A stretch of DNA of 64,000 nucleotides from Hoylesella saccharolytica JCM 17484 (GTDB lineage Bacteria > Bacteroidota > Bacteroidia > Bacteroidales > Bacteroidaceae), in NCBI RefSeq assembly GCF_000614205.1, contig NZ_BAKN01000002.1, positions 124,001-188,000 on the forward strand, written 5' to 3'. The notes under the pieces were generated by a model. That model ran no database searches, was not told where the DNA came from, and worked only from the letters and a program-made list of their open reading frames with translations. Below, in pieces: positions 1 through 8,941 of the stretch; the stretch's first letter is position 1, and every line of letters begins with the position of its first letter. A program made the translations under genes and the position numbers.

Positions 1-116
1 TCCTGCTCGTTAGGGGCAAAAAGATATTAGGATAACAAAGTTTTTCTCAATGAAGACAAAGGTAAAAGCGTTCTCTTCGAGACGGAAACAGAAGAGTCAC
101 CCATTAAAAAATCAAC

Positions 117-686
117 ATGATGGAATCAATTATCAATTCACAGTTACCTGAATTCAAGGTACAAGCTTTCCAAAACGGAGAGTTCAAAACAGTATCAAGC
201 GAAGATGTAAAAGGCAAATGGGCCATTTTCTTCTTCTATCCTGCCGACTTTACTTTCGTATGTCCTACCGAATTGGTAGACCTTGCAGAGAAGTACGACG
301 AGCTGAAGAAGATGGGTGTTGAGGTGTTCTCTGTAAGTTGCGATACGCATTTCGTACACAAGGCATGGCACGACACATCCGACAGCATCAAGAAAATCAA
401 CTACACAATGCTTGCCGACCCATTGGCTGTACTGGCAAAGGGCTTCGGTGTATTCAAAGAAGACGAAGGTTTGTCTTATCGCGGTACATTTGTTGTAGAC
501 CCGGAAGGCAAGATTAAGATTGCCGAAATACAAGATAACAGCGTTGGTCGCAATGCAGAAGAGTTGGTTCGTAAGGTTGCAGCGGCTCAGTTTGTTGCAC
601 AACACCCGGGCGAAGTATGTCCCGCTAAGTGGAAACAGGGTGCCGAAACGCTGAAACCCAGCATCGACTTGGTAGGTAAAATCTAA
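117..686 (+). CDS. ahpC: Alkyl hydroperoxide reductase subunit C (typical 2-Cys peroxiredoxin)
   Basis: Cytosolic peroxidase that reduces hydrogen peroxide, organic peroxides and peroxynitrite and is recycled by AhpF. The protein is 189 aa, the usual length. The peroxidatic cysteine lies in the motif FTFVCPTE (about residue 49) and the resolving cysteine in GEVCPAKW (about residue 168). The frame starts with two consecutive ATG codons at 117 and 120; either could be used, and family members normally begin MESIINSQ, which favours 120. ahpF follows after 95 bp on the same strand, the standard ahpCF pairing. No clear promoter is visible in the 116 bases upstream. Confidence 0.97.
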   Translation: MMESIINSQLPEFKVQAFQNGEFKTVSSEDVKGKWAIFFFYPADFTFVCPTELVDLAEKYDELKKMGVEVFSVSCDTHFVHKAWHDTSDSIKKINYTMLADPLAVLAKGFGVFKEDEGLSYRGTFVVDPEGKIKIAEIQDNSVGRNAEELVRKVAAAQFVAQHPGEVCPAKWKQGAETLKPSIDLVGKI

Positions 687-781
687 AGAAACCTCCAAAA
701 ACAGATTAACTCAGAATTTACGATAAAACAGACTACTTAAAAACTTTTACATTCGTTTTTGGAACATTAGAACGCATTACA

Positions 782-2341
782 ATGTTAGATTCAAATATTT
801 TACAACAGGTTCAGGATGTTTTTGCACATCTCGACAACCGCTATACACTCAGCGCAAAGATAGATGCCGAGCATTCGGCAGCGGCTCAACTCAAAGAGTT
901 TATTGAGGATTTTGTGTCTACTTCACCGCATCTTTCGGCGGCGTTTGCCGATGCCAACGATGCACAAGTGCGTTTTTCGCTGCTCAAAAACGATGAACCC
1001 ACCGGTATAACCTTTCGCGGCATACCCAACGGACACGAGTTTACGTCGCTCTTGCTGGCGGTTTTAAATGCCGATGGCAAAGGAAAAAACCTGCCCGACG
1101 AGGTTATCAGCCGGCGAATAGGTCAGCTTAAAGGCGACTTGAAACTGCAAACCTATGTGTCGCTGACGTGTACCAACTGTCCTGAAGTAGTGCAGGCGCT
1201 CAACATTATTGCGTTGTATAACGGTCGGGTAAGTCATGAAATGATTGATGGAGCACTGTTTCAAGACGAGGCAGAACGATTGAACATACAAGCTGTGCCC
1301 TCTGTTTATGCCAACGGAGAATTGCTTCACATTGGCAAAAGCGATCTGGGCGAACTGCTTGCCAAGCTCGAAGACAAGTTTGGTAGCGAAGAAACCGAAT
1401 GCGTTGAACCTCTTGAGAGGGTCTATGACGTTGTTGTTATCGGCGGCGGACCTGCAGGTTCTTCGGCTGCGATCTATTCTGCTCGTAAGGGATTAAAGGT
1501 TGCTGTGGTGGCAGGACGTATCGGCGGACAGGTGAAAGATACTGTTGGCATCGAAAATCTTATATCGGTTTCGCAGACAACAGGAGCGCAACTGGCCGAC
1601 GATTTACGTTCGCACATCGGTCGTTATCCTATCGACATCTTCGAAAATCGCAAACTCGACCACGTCGATTTTAACGAAAAAGAAAAGCGTATCTATGTAA
1701 AGGGTGGCGAAGTGTTTGTTACACCCGCCGTAATTATCGCCACCGGAGCTGGCTGGCGTAAGCTGAACGTAGACGACGAAGCAAAATATATGGGCAAAGG
1801 CGTACACTTCTGTCCCCACTGCGACGGTCCTTTCTATAAGGAAAAACGCGTTGCTGTAGTGGGTGGAGGTAACTCGGGCATCGAGGCTGCTATCGATTTG
1901 GCAGGCATTTGCAGTCATGTTACCGTACTTGAGTTTGCCGATAGCCTGCGCGCCGACACTGTTTTGCAAGACAAAGCCGCATCTATGCCCAACATCGAGA
2001 TATTTAAGTCGTCGCAAACCACACAGGTTTTGGGCGATGGTAACCACGTTACCGCTATCCGCGTAAAGGACCGTAACACCGAAGAAGAACGTGAAATTGC
2101 TGTCGATGGCATCTTTGTTCAAATCGGATTGGCACCCAATACTGACGCTTTCCGCGATGCTTTGCCGCTTAACCAACGGCGAGAGATTGAGGTGGATGCC
2201 GGTTGTCGCACTGCAGTACCGGGTGTTTACGCCGCCGGCGACTGCACCTCTGTACCTTATAAGCAAATCGTTATCGCCATGGGCGAGGGTGCAAAAGCCG
2301 CTCTTTCGGCCTTCGACGATAGGATAAGAGGTATTATATAA
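782..2341 (+). CDS. ahpF: Alkyl hydroperoxide reductase subunit F
   Basis: FAD-dependent disulfide reductase that passes electrons from NAD(P)H to AhpC. At 519 aa it is full length. The N-terminal thioredoxin-like domain carries the redox pair C130-TN-C133; the FAD-binding motif GGGPAG is at 221-226; the thioredoxin-reductase-like active site C344-PH-C347 follows; a second dinucleotide-binding motif GGGNSG comes next. Domain order matches the AhpF family rather than plain thioredoxin reductase, which lacks the N-terminal extension. It forms the second gene of the ahpCF unit and ends at a clear terminator hairpin. Confidence 0.97.
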   Translation: MLDSNILQQVQDVFAHLDNRYTLSAKIDAEHSAAAQLKEFIEDFVSTSPHLSAAFADANDAQVRFSLLKNDEPTGITFRGIPNGHEFTSLLLAVLNADGKGKNLPDEVISRRIGQLKGDLKLQTYVSLTCTNCPEVVQALNIIALYNGRVSHEMIDGALFQDEAERLNIQAVPSVYANGELLHIGKSDLGELLAKLEDKFGSEETECVEPLERVYDVVVIGGGPAGSSAAIYSARKGLKVAVVAGRIGGQVKDTVGIENLISVSQTTGAQLADDLRSHIGRYPIDIFENRKLDHVDFNEKEKRIYVKGGEVFVTPAVIIATGAGWRKLNVDDEAKYMGKGVHFCPHCDGPFYKEKRVAVVGGGNSGIEAAIDLAGICSHVTVLEFADSLRADTVLQDKAASMPNIEIFKSSQTTQVLGDGNHVTAIRVKDRNTEEEREIAVDGIFVQIGLAPNTDAFRDALPLNQRREIEVDAGCRTAVPGVYAAGDCTSVPYKQIVIAMGEGAKAALSAFDDRIRGII

Positions 2342-2421
2342 ATAGTTAGTAAATAAATGTTTTGTTGTTTTCAATATATAATTTGACACTGGTTTAAATT
2401 GATTTAAAGTTGTTGTTGTTT

Positions 2422-2463
2422 GAAGTGCGTCTGTATTTTTATAGGCGCACTTCTTTATTTTTT
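2422..2463 (+). terminator. Intrinsic terminator after ahpCF
   Basis: An 8-bp stem (GAAGTGCG / CGCACTTC) closes a 16-nt T-rich loop and is followed by a run rich in T. It lies 80 bp past the ahpF stop codon. Confidence 0.8.
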
Positions 2464-2504
2464 AGATCAGAGATGAAGAAATAAGAACAATGAAAGGTGT
2501 TTAA

Positions 2505-2754
2505 AGGATGAAGGATGAAAGAATAAGGATGAAAGTTTATGTGCTTTTCTGTCTCCCATAACTTACTTTTACCTACTTTGCCCTACCTTCCCTACCTAAG
2601 TAAAAGTGAAAAGGTAAAAAGGTGAAAGAGTGAAAAGATGCAGCCGCCACAATATGAGATAACAATGGAAGGGCGTTAGCTATTTTTTCACCCTTTCACC
2701 TTTCCACTTTTTCACCTCTATACCTCCCAACTTGCCCTTTCACCTTTTTACTTT
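2505..2754. repeat. Low-complexity GGTGAAA-type minisatellite, part of a composite repeat
   Basis: Tracts built from GGTGAAAn and its complement (pyrimidine form TTTCACC) with the word GGATGAAA at the outer end. The same succession of words, including CAGCCGCCAC and GGGCGTTAGCTAT, occurs in inverse orientation at about 11586-11850. No reading frame of note is present. Confidence 0.75.
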
Positions 2755-3190
2755 GGCGCTTTTTAAGTTGCTTACAATTTGTTACTTTTTTAACGTTTAA
2801 GAACACTTCTGGTTTTCTTTTTTCGTTACAAATTACTTTCTCAATTTAGAGAAAAACTTTCGTTTATTTGGTCAAAAATGAGCATTGAAAATCCCAAAGT
2901 ATAGGTTTTGAATTACAAAAGCTATGCTTTTGGCATACCAAACATTATCTTTTGGCGGGTAAAACCTATGCTTTTGCACTCCGAAAAACACGGTTTTAGG
3001 GCGTTAAGGAGGGGTAAATAATGCGTAAAATCTATTTGTAAACTTGCAAATTACTCATTATCAACAATATACACAATCGCAAAATGCTTGCGTTTTTACG
3101 AACCAAGAACAAGTTGAGTGATTTCGTTGACACTCTCGCGAGGTTGCTTCCGATTTTTTGACAATGCTCAAACTTACAATTTGAAAGTAG
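2755..3190 (+). repeat. Copy A of the 22-bp-array intergenic element
   Basis: A+T-rich non-coding element of about 430 bp. Its core (about 2894-3000) holds five imperfect palindromes of the type AAAAGCTATGCTTTTG whose equivalent bases fall at 2910, 2932, 2954, 2976 and 2998, an exact 22-bp period. The core is flanked by conserved stretches, among them CTCGCGAGGTT near 3140-3155. Closely similar over its length to copy B (26215-26665) and, inverted, to copy C (11147-11585). The rest of the gap up to the nrdD promoter shows no gene. Confidence 0.85.
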
Positions 3191-3436
3191 GTGGGAGAGA
3201 TTCTTTCAAGACAACATAGGTTGTGGAAGAAGTTTTTAGAATACAAAATTCAATTACTTTTCGAGCAAATCTTTGTACTTTTATCCTTTAAAATGTTTTC
3301 TAAAATAGAGAAGTTATACAACTTTAAAAATTCAAAAGTTTTCCATTTCAAATTTCAAAATATTGATAATAAGACACTTAACATAAATTAACTGGTAAAA
3401 AGTTTTCCAAAAGTAAAATCATATTTCTATTTCAAC

Positions 3437-3444
3437 TATCTTTG
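3437..3444 (+). promoter_or_regulatory. Bacteroidetes -7 box upstream of nrdD
   Basis: TATCTTTG matches the Bacteroidetes sigma consensus TAnnTTTG. It gives a 5' leader of roughly 65 nt before the nrdD start at 3514. No TTG at the ideal upstream distance was found. Confidence 0.55.
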
Positions 3445-3513
3445 TACTCGTATTCGAGAGACCATATTTTATATCCGTCGCTTCGCGATACATACACTTA
3501 ATAACAAAAAGAA

Positions 3514-5735
3514 ATGATACAAACAGTAGTAAAACGCGATGGACGTATCGTGGGATTTAACGAACAAAAGATTATGGCGGCTGTTCGTAAAGCGATGCTC
3601 CACACAGAGAAGGGAGAAGATGAAAGGCTTATTCAGCAGATTGCTGACCATATCGGGTTTGGCGGTAAAGCACAAATGACGGTGGAAGGCATACAAAATC
3701 TGGTGGAATTAGAGTTGATGAAAAGTAGCCGAAAGGATGTGGCGAAGGCATATATAGCCTACCGCAATCAGCGGAGTATTGCCCGAAAGGCGAAAACAAG
3801 AGATATTTTTCTTGAGATTATCAACGTTAAAAATAATGATGTAACGCGCGAAAATGCCAACATGAACGCTGATACACCGGCAGGAATGATGATGAAATTT
3901 TCGAGCGAAACAACCAAACCGTTTGTTGACGATTACTTGTTAAGCGAAGAAAGTCGCGAAGCCGTGAAGCACAATTATCTGCATATTCACGACAAGGACT
4001 ATTATCCCACCAAATCGCTTACCTGCTGTCAGCACCCACTGGACAACATCTTGGAGCGCGGTTTTTGTGCGGGTCACGGCTCATCGCGTGCTGCTAAACG
4101 TATCGAAACGGCCAGTGTGCTGGCTTGTATTTCGTTGGAAACGGCCCAAAACGAAATGCACGGCGGGCAGGCTATTCCTGCTTTCGACTTTTATCTGGCA
4201 CCTTTTGTACGTTCAAGTTTTATTGAAGAGTTGAAAAATCTTGAAGAACTGAATGGTGAAGATTACTCGCATTTATATAATAAGGTGTTGGACGATTACC
4301 TGAAACTTCCGCTTGACGGACTGAAAGGCGAAGCTCGAACTGTTCAACATGCGATGAACAAAACAGTGGCACGTGTGCATCAGGCGATGGAAGCTTTATT
4401 CACAATATGAATACGATACACTCGCGCGGCGGAAATCAGGTGGTGTTCTCGTCAATTAACTATGGAACAGATACCTCTGCAGAGGGTCGGTGCGTGATAC
4501 GCGAGCTGCTGAACAGCACTTATAACGGTGTGGGTAACGGCGAAACGGCTATCTTTCCTATCCAGATATGGAAAAAGAAACGGGGTGTTAACTATCTGAA
4601 AGGCGACCGGAACTACGACCTTTACGAACTGGCTTGTAAGGTTACGGCGCGCCGTTTCTTCCCCAACTTCCTCAATCTGGATGCTACTTTCAATCAAAGT
4701 GATGCGTGGCGGGCAGACGATCCGAAGCGCTATATGCACGAAGTGGCAACCATGGGCTGCCGAACACGCGTGTTTGAGAATAAGTTCGGTATGAAAACAT
4801 CTGTGGGAAGAGGTAATTTGTCGTTCTCGACCATCAATATTGTGCGCTTGGCCATTGAGTGTATGGGGATAAAAAATAAGGAAGAACGCATTAATTGCTT
4901 CTTTGCTAAGCTAGATAAAATGCTTGATGTAACTGCCAAACAGCTGAATGAGCGTTACGATTTTCAAAAAACCGCCTTTGCAAAACAATTCCCACTACTG
5001 ATGAGGAGTCTGTGGTTGGGGGCTGACCAACTCAATCCCAACGACAGTATCGAAGCTGTTATCAACCAAGGAACGCTTAGTATTGGTTTCATAGGATTGG
5101 CCGAATGTCTTAAAGCCTTGTTGGGTGTTCACCACGGAGAAAGTGATGAGGCCCAAAAGCTGGGGTTGAAGATTGTGAGTTATATGCGCGAACGTTGCAA
5201 TGAATATACAGAGAAGTATCATCATAACTTCAGTGTGTTAGCCACACCTGCCGAAGGACTGTCAGGAAAGTTTACAAAGATAGACCGAAAGGAGTTTGGC
5301 GTGCTCGAAGGAATTACCGATCGCGACTATTATACCAACTCTAATCATGTGCCGGTTTACTATAAATGCAGTGCAAGACACAAGGCAGAAGTAGAAGCTC
5401 CCTATCATGAGATGACCCGTGCAGGCCATATTTTCTACGTGGAAATTGATGGAGACGCTACTCATAACCCACAAGTAATTATGAATGTGGTGGATATGAT
5501 GGATCATTATAATATGGGTTATGGCAGTGTAAATCATAATCGTAACCGCTGTATGGACTGCGGATATGAGAATGCCGATGCTCATTTGGAATCTTGTCCG
5601 CGATGCGGCAGCACCCATATCGACCGTTTGCAGCGTATCACAGGTTATCTTGTGGGCACAACCGATCGTTGGAATAGCGGTAAATTGGCAGAGTTGAACG
5701 ATCGGGTGATACACGGAATGGGAGAGAAAGGATGA
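3514..5735 (+). CDS. nrdD: Anaerobic ribonucleoside-triphosphate reductase (two frames, apparent 1-bp deletion)
   Basis: Oxygen-sensitive class III ribonucleotide reductase that makes dNTPs from NTPs using a glycyl radical. The first frame (3514-4410, 298 aa) holds the N-terminal ATP-cone (KRDGRIVGFNEQKI) and the start of the barrel; the second (4407-5735, 442 aa) holds the rest, including the four-cysteine zinc site (CMDC...CPRC) and the glycyl radical motif RITGYL near its C-terminus. The first frame ends ...QAMEALFTI where the family reads QAMEAFIHNMNTIHSRGGNQ; adding one T to the TTT at about 4395 restores this exactly. Together they have full NrdD length. nrdG lies downstream, as expected. 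Confidence 0.93.
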
Positions 5736-5745
5736 AAAATTAGGC

Positions 5746-5853
5746 ATTACGATGATAGATGATGGATGCGAGATGATGGATGAAAGCAACAAAATAAGGG
5801 CTGCCAAGTATTTAAACAATGTACTGTTCCATCCATCATCTATCATTCGTAAT
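5746..5853. repeat. Inverted repeat between nrdD and nrdG
   Basis: Left arm 5746-5768 and right arm 5830-5853 are near-perfect reverse complements (ATTACGATGATAGATGATGG and its mirror), separated by about 60 bp. The transcript between the two genes could fold into a long stem. The GATGGATG words resemble the minisatellite tracts elsewhere in the window. Confidence 0.7.
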
Positions 5854-5925
5854 CGCTAATCCATCCGCAAACAAGGCCTAATTATGAATAATGAAGCTGC
5901 GTTCGGCGTTAAGATATTGTGAATA

Positions 5926-6417
5926 ATGAATTATATTCGACTTCTTTCGATTGTTGAAAACACCATGGTAGATGGTCCGGGATTTCGCACAACCATCTAT
6001 TGTGCAGGATGTCAGCACGCTTGTCCGGGCTGTCATAACCCGCAATCGTGGAACGAAGAAGGAGGTCGTCGCATGTCGATAACCGATATTATGGAGGTTA
6101 TTAAAGCCGATCCGTTTGCTAATGTCACGTTCAGCGGAGGCGATCCGATGTTTCAACCGGAGGCCTTTACAGCTTTGGCAAAAGAGATTCATCGGCAAAC
6201 AAACAAAGATATATGGTGTTACACGGGCTTTACATTTGAAAGTTTGCTGAAAAACACTATGCGTAGGGCACTTTTAGAACAAATTAACGTGTTGGTAGAC
6301 GGCCCCTTTGTGCAATCGCTTCGCGATGAAACGCTCCCTTTCAGAGGTAGTTCCAACCAACGTTTAATCGATGTTCAGGCTTCATTAAAAGGTCAACTTA
6401 CCCTTTGGAATGGGTAA
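5926..6417 (+). CDS. nrdG: Anaerobic ribonucleotide reductase-activating protein
   Basis: Radical-SAM activase that installs the glycyl radical on NrdD. The 163-aa length is normal. The N-terminal segment has VDGPGFRTTIYCAGC and the [4Fe-4S] motif CxxxCxxC (CQHACPGC), followed by the glycine-rich SAM-binding segment FSGGDP. Position right after nrdD confirms the role. A terminator follows 47 bp downstream, so nrdD and nrdG probably form one transcription unit. Confidence 0.95.
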   Translation: MNYIRLLSIVENTMVDGPGFRTTIYCAGCQHACPGCHNPQSWNEEGGRRMSITDIMEVIKADPFANVTFSGGDPMFQPEAFTALAKEIHRQTNKDIWCYTGFTFESLLKNTMRRALLEQINVLVDGPFVQSLRDETLPFRGSSNQRLIDVQASLKGQLTLWNG

Positions 6418-6464
6418 AACCGTTGCGAAATTCACACTTTATTTGAAGTAAAATTACCATACAG

Positions 6465-6508
6465 ACGGTGAGAAAGTCATTACAGTAGACGCTTTCTCAC
6501 CGTTTTTT
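6465..6508 (+). terminator. Intrinsic terminator after nrdDG
   Basis: A 12-bp perfect stem (ACGGTGAGAAAG / CTTTCTCACCGT) with a 14-nt loop, followed by TTTTTT. Confidence 0.88.
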
Positions 6509-6536
6509 CGTGCGTATAAATCACCACTTTTCGGTA

Positions 6537-6567
6537 TTGATACAATGTAAAGAATAGCGTAATTTTG
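6537..6567 (+). promoter_or_regulatory. Bacteroidetes promoter of the methyltransferase gene
   Basis: TTG at 6537-6539 and TAATTTTG at 6560-6567 are separated by exactly 20 bp, the typical Bacteroidetes -33/-7 arrangement. The gene starts 27 bp further on. Confidence 0.7.
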
Positions 6568-6594
6568 CTCAAATAACCAAGAAATGATCAACTT

Positions 6595-7380
6595 ATGGAA
6601 AGAAAAACCAATTACGGGAACTGGATTCCCATTACTATTTTGCGCATTTGTTACGGCGTTTCAGCACTGCTGATATTGTTATTTCTATTCTTTTTGTGCT
6701 GTTGGCCCTGTTTCTGGGCTGAACTTATAACCGGCATTTTAGCCGTAGCATCCCTCGTTGTATCGGCATTTATGCACTATTGCAGATACATTTTCTCGTT
6801 CAACGGAGGTGGTTTGATGGGCGAAATACACCAGTTTTTGATCGATCATCTTGAGTGGAAAGGTGACGGAACCTTGTTAGACATTGGCTGCGGAGCAGCT
6901 GCACTGACCAACAGATGTGCCAAACACTACCCCAAAGCAACTCTCACAGGTATTGATTATTGGGGAATTGGCTGGAATTATGCCAAAGAACAATGCGAGC
7001 AAAATGCCGAAATAGAGGGCGTTGCTGATAGAGTAACCTTCCAAAAGGGCGATGCTGCGAAGCTGGATTTTGAAGATGAGACCTTCGATGCTGCCGTTAG
7101 CAACTTTGTTTTTCATGAGGTGAGAAGCCAATCGGATAAAAGAGAGGTGGTACGCGAAGCGCTTCGAGTGGTTAAAAAGGGTGGATCGTTCGCCTTTCAA
7201 GACCTTTTCGGCAGTCGTTCACTTTATGGAGACATGACACAATTTATTGAAATACTGCACAACGAGGGTATTTCCGAAATCCATTATATCCCCCATGTAG
7301 AACGCCAACCATTTATTTCAAGGCGCCCTGCCTTATCATTGATGCTCCGTAACATGGGACTTCTCTACGGCCGCAAATAG
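6595..7380 (+). CDS. Membrane-anchored class I SAM-dependent methyltransferase
   Basis: 261 aa. Two hydrophobic membrane segments occupy about residues 13-62; the rest is a Rossmann-type methyltransferase domain with motif I LLDIGCGAA near 100, an acidic residue in TGIDYWG, and FDAAVSNFVFHEV as motif IV. The substrate cannot be told from sequence; related proteins act on small molecules, lipids or quinones. It has its own promoter and stands alone between nrdG and the tRNA-dihydrouridine synthase gene. Confidence 0.8.
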   Translation: MERKTNYGNWIPITILRICYGVSALLILLFLFFLCCWPCFWAELITGILAVASLVVSAFMHYCRYIFSFNGGGLMGEIHQFLIDHLEWKGDGTLLDIGCGAAALTNRCAKHYPKATLTGIDYWGIGWNYAKEQCEQNAEIEGVADRVTFQKGDAAKLDFEDETFDAAVSNFVFHEVRSQSDKREVVREALRVVKKGGSFAFQDLFGSRSLYGDMTQFIEILHNEGISEIHYIPHVERQPFISRRPALSLMLRNMGLLYGRK

Positions 7381-7413
7381 CTGTTGATAAGTCAAAGTAT
7401 GCTGATTTATTCG

Positions 7414-7421
7414 TAACTTTG
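7414..7421 (+). promoter_or_regulatory. -7 box directly before the dus start codon
   Basis: TAACTTTG ends only five bases before the ATG at 7427. Transcription would start at or within a base or two of the start codon, so the message may be leaderless. Confidence 0.5.
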
Positions 7422-7426
7422 TCCCT

Positions 7427-8406
7427 ATGAAAATAGGAACGATAGAGTTTGGGCCGCATCCATTATTTCTTGCGCCGATGGAAGACGTAACCGATATAGG
7501 CTTTCGTCTGCTTTGCAAGCGTTTCGGAGCTGCGATGGTGTACACCGAATTTGTAAGTGCTGAAGCTTGGTACGTTCAATTAAGGCTACGGTTAACAAGC
7601 TAACGATTAGCGATGACGAACGTCCGGTGGGCATACAGCTGTACGGTCGTGATGTCGATGCAATGGTTGAGGCTGCCCGGATTGTAGAGCAGAGTCGACC
7701 GGATGTTATCGATCTCAACTTTGGATGTCCTGTTAAGAAGGTTGCAAGCAAAGGGGCGGGAGCAGGAATGTTACGCAATATTCCGCTGATGCTCGATATC
7801 ACACGACGCGTTGTACAAGCAGTGAAGACACCTGTAACGGTTAAAACGCGTCTGGGATGGGATAGTGATAACCTCGTTATCGCCACTTTGGCCGAGCAAT
7901 TGCAAGATTGTGGCATCCAAGCACTGACCATTCACGGTCGAACACGTGCGCAAATGTACACCGGACAGGCTGATTGGACACTTATTGCAGAGGTAAAACG
8001 CAACCCACGCATTCATATTCCTATCATCGGAAACGGAGATATTTCCACGCCTGAAGATGCCCGTTTGGCCTTCGATACGTATGGTGTGGATGCCGTTATG
8101 ATAGGTAGAGCCACCTTTGGACGTGCTTGGGTGTTCAAAGAAATACACGATTTTTTGGCCGGTTTGCCTGCTGATGCATCGCTTACCATCGATAAAAAGA
8201 TTGATATTTTAGAAGAACAGTTGCGCATCAACATTGAACGCATAGACGAATACCGCGGCATTTTGCATACCCGGCGTCATCTTGCAGCCAGTCCTATCTT
8301 TAAAGGCATTCCCGATTTTAAGTCTACCCGCATTGCCATGCTTCGTGCAGAACGAGCCGACGAACTGCTATCCATCCTCGAATCGTGTAGAGAACAGTTG
8401 CGCTAA
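7427..8406 (+). CDS. dus: tRNA-dihydrouridine synthase, DusB-like (two frames, apparent 1-bp deletion)
   Basis: Flavin enzyme that reduces uridine to dihydrouridine in the D-loop of tRNA. Translation from ATG 7427 reads MKIGTIEFGPHPLFLAPMED, then VTDIGFRLLCKRFG up to EFVSAEA, then leaves frame and stops at 7601-7603. The remainder is read from about 7567 in another frame (LVRSIKATVNK...). Restoring one T in GCTTGG (7565-7569) gives a continuous protein of about 326 aa, normal for the family. The catalytic cysteine sits in NFGCPVKK; FMN-binding segments GNGDI and IGRATFG follow. A start at the internal TTG 7567 would remove the first strand of the barrel and is unlikely. Confidence 0.9.
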
Positions 8407-8466
8407 TCGCTGTTTTCGGTATATTGCAGATAAGCAATATACGCCTTATTGCATCAAAATTTAGAA

Positions 8467-8937
8467 TTATTTTCTGCCGAAATCGGCAGGAATTTCGCCC
8501 CATTTAGCGGTTTCCCATTTAATAACGGGTGTCGAAATCGTGTGTGTTCTGAGCCAGTTTTCTGCCCGGGCAATCATTTTAAAAAGATTTTCTGTCTGTT
8601 CGTTACGCACCAATTTGGTTTTACATTGTTTCTTTTTTACCCACAAAATGGCATTGTAACTATCCGAATAAACCACTTTATCGTGTATACCGCGTTGTTC
8701 CATCAGTGCCAAAGCATGCACAATGGCGAGAAATTCACCGATGTTGTTAGTGCCGTGAACGGGTCCGTAATGAAACACCTGCGCACCTGTTTGCAAATCT
8801 ACAGCCTGATATTCCATCGGACCCGGATTGCCTGAGCACCCTGCATCCACAGCCCACGCTTCCGCTTTCACCTCTAAAGGCAATGGCAAAACGGTGTCGT
8901 TACGGTCTGAGGGGGGATTATATAGCTCGGCTGCCAT
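8467..8937 (-). CDS. rnhA: Ribonuclease HI
   Basis: Degrades the RNA strand of RNA-DNA hybrids. The 156-aa protein has the four acidic catalytic positions: Asp in AVDAGCSGNPG, Glu in IGEFLAIVHAL, Asp in VYSDSYNAI and the last Asp near the C-terminus (PADFGRK). The N-terminus has a short extra tail compared with E. coli RNase HI, as is common in Bacteroidetes. It begins 4 bp after the argS stop codon, so it is very probably cotranscribed with argS. Confidence 0.9.
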   Translation of the reverse strand: MAAELYNPPSDRNDTVLPLPLEVKAEAWAVDAGCSGNPGPMEYQAVDLQTGAQVFHYGPVHGTNNIGEFLAIVHALALMEQRGIHDKVVYSDSYNAILWVKKKQCKTKLVRNEQTENLFKMIARAENWLRTHTISTPVIKWETAKWGEIPADFGRK

Positions 8938-8941
8938 GCTT

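Noticed and set aside
195..698. Long antisense frames opposite ahpC, ahpF (1604-2389), argS (9649-10368), pheT (19519-19983) and the TonB receptor (49865-50677)
   Set aside because: They lie wholly inside well-supported genes on the other strand, have no family resemblance, and no ribosome or promoter signals; they are shadows of codon bias.
3061..3391. Short frames in the 2.5-3.4 kb gap (61-66 aa, both strands)
   Set aside because: They run through repeat element A, have A+T-driven composition and are not preserved in copies B and C.
2464..3436. tRNA, rRNA or riboswitch in the large gaps
   Set aside because: I looked for cloverleaf arms, CCA ends and conserved aptamer cores in the gaps at 2.5-3.4, 10.8-11.9, 25.8-26.8, 52.8-53.8 and 63.1-64 kb and saw none; a covariance search would be needed to exclude them.
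4407..5735. A split NrdD made of two separately translated polypeptides (stop and ATG overlap by four bases)
   Set aside because: The overlap looks like coupled genes, but one extra T restores the exact family sequence MEAFIHNMNTIHSRGG, and other genes in the window show the same type of break.
8449..8835. A plus-strand 128-aa frame opposite rnhA
   Set aside because: rnhA on the minus strand has all catalytic residues; the plus-strand frame has no recognisable feature.
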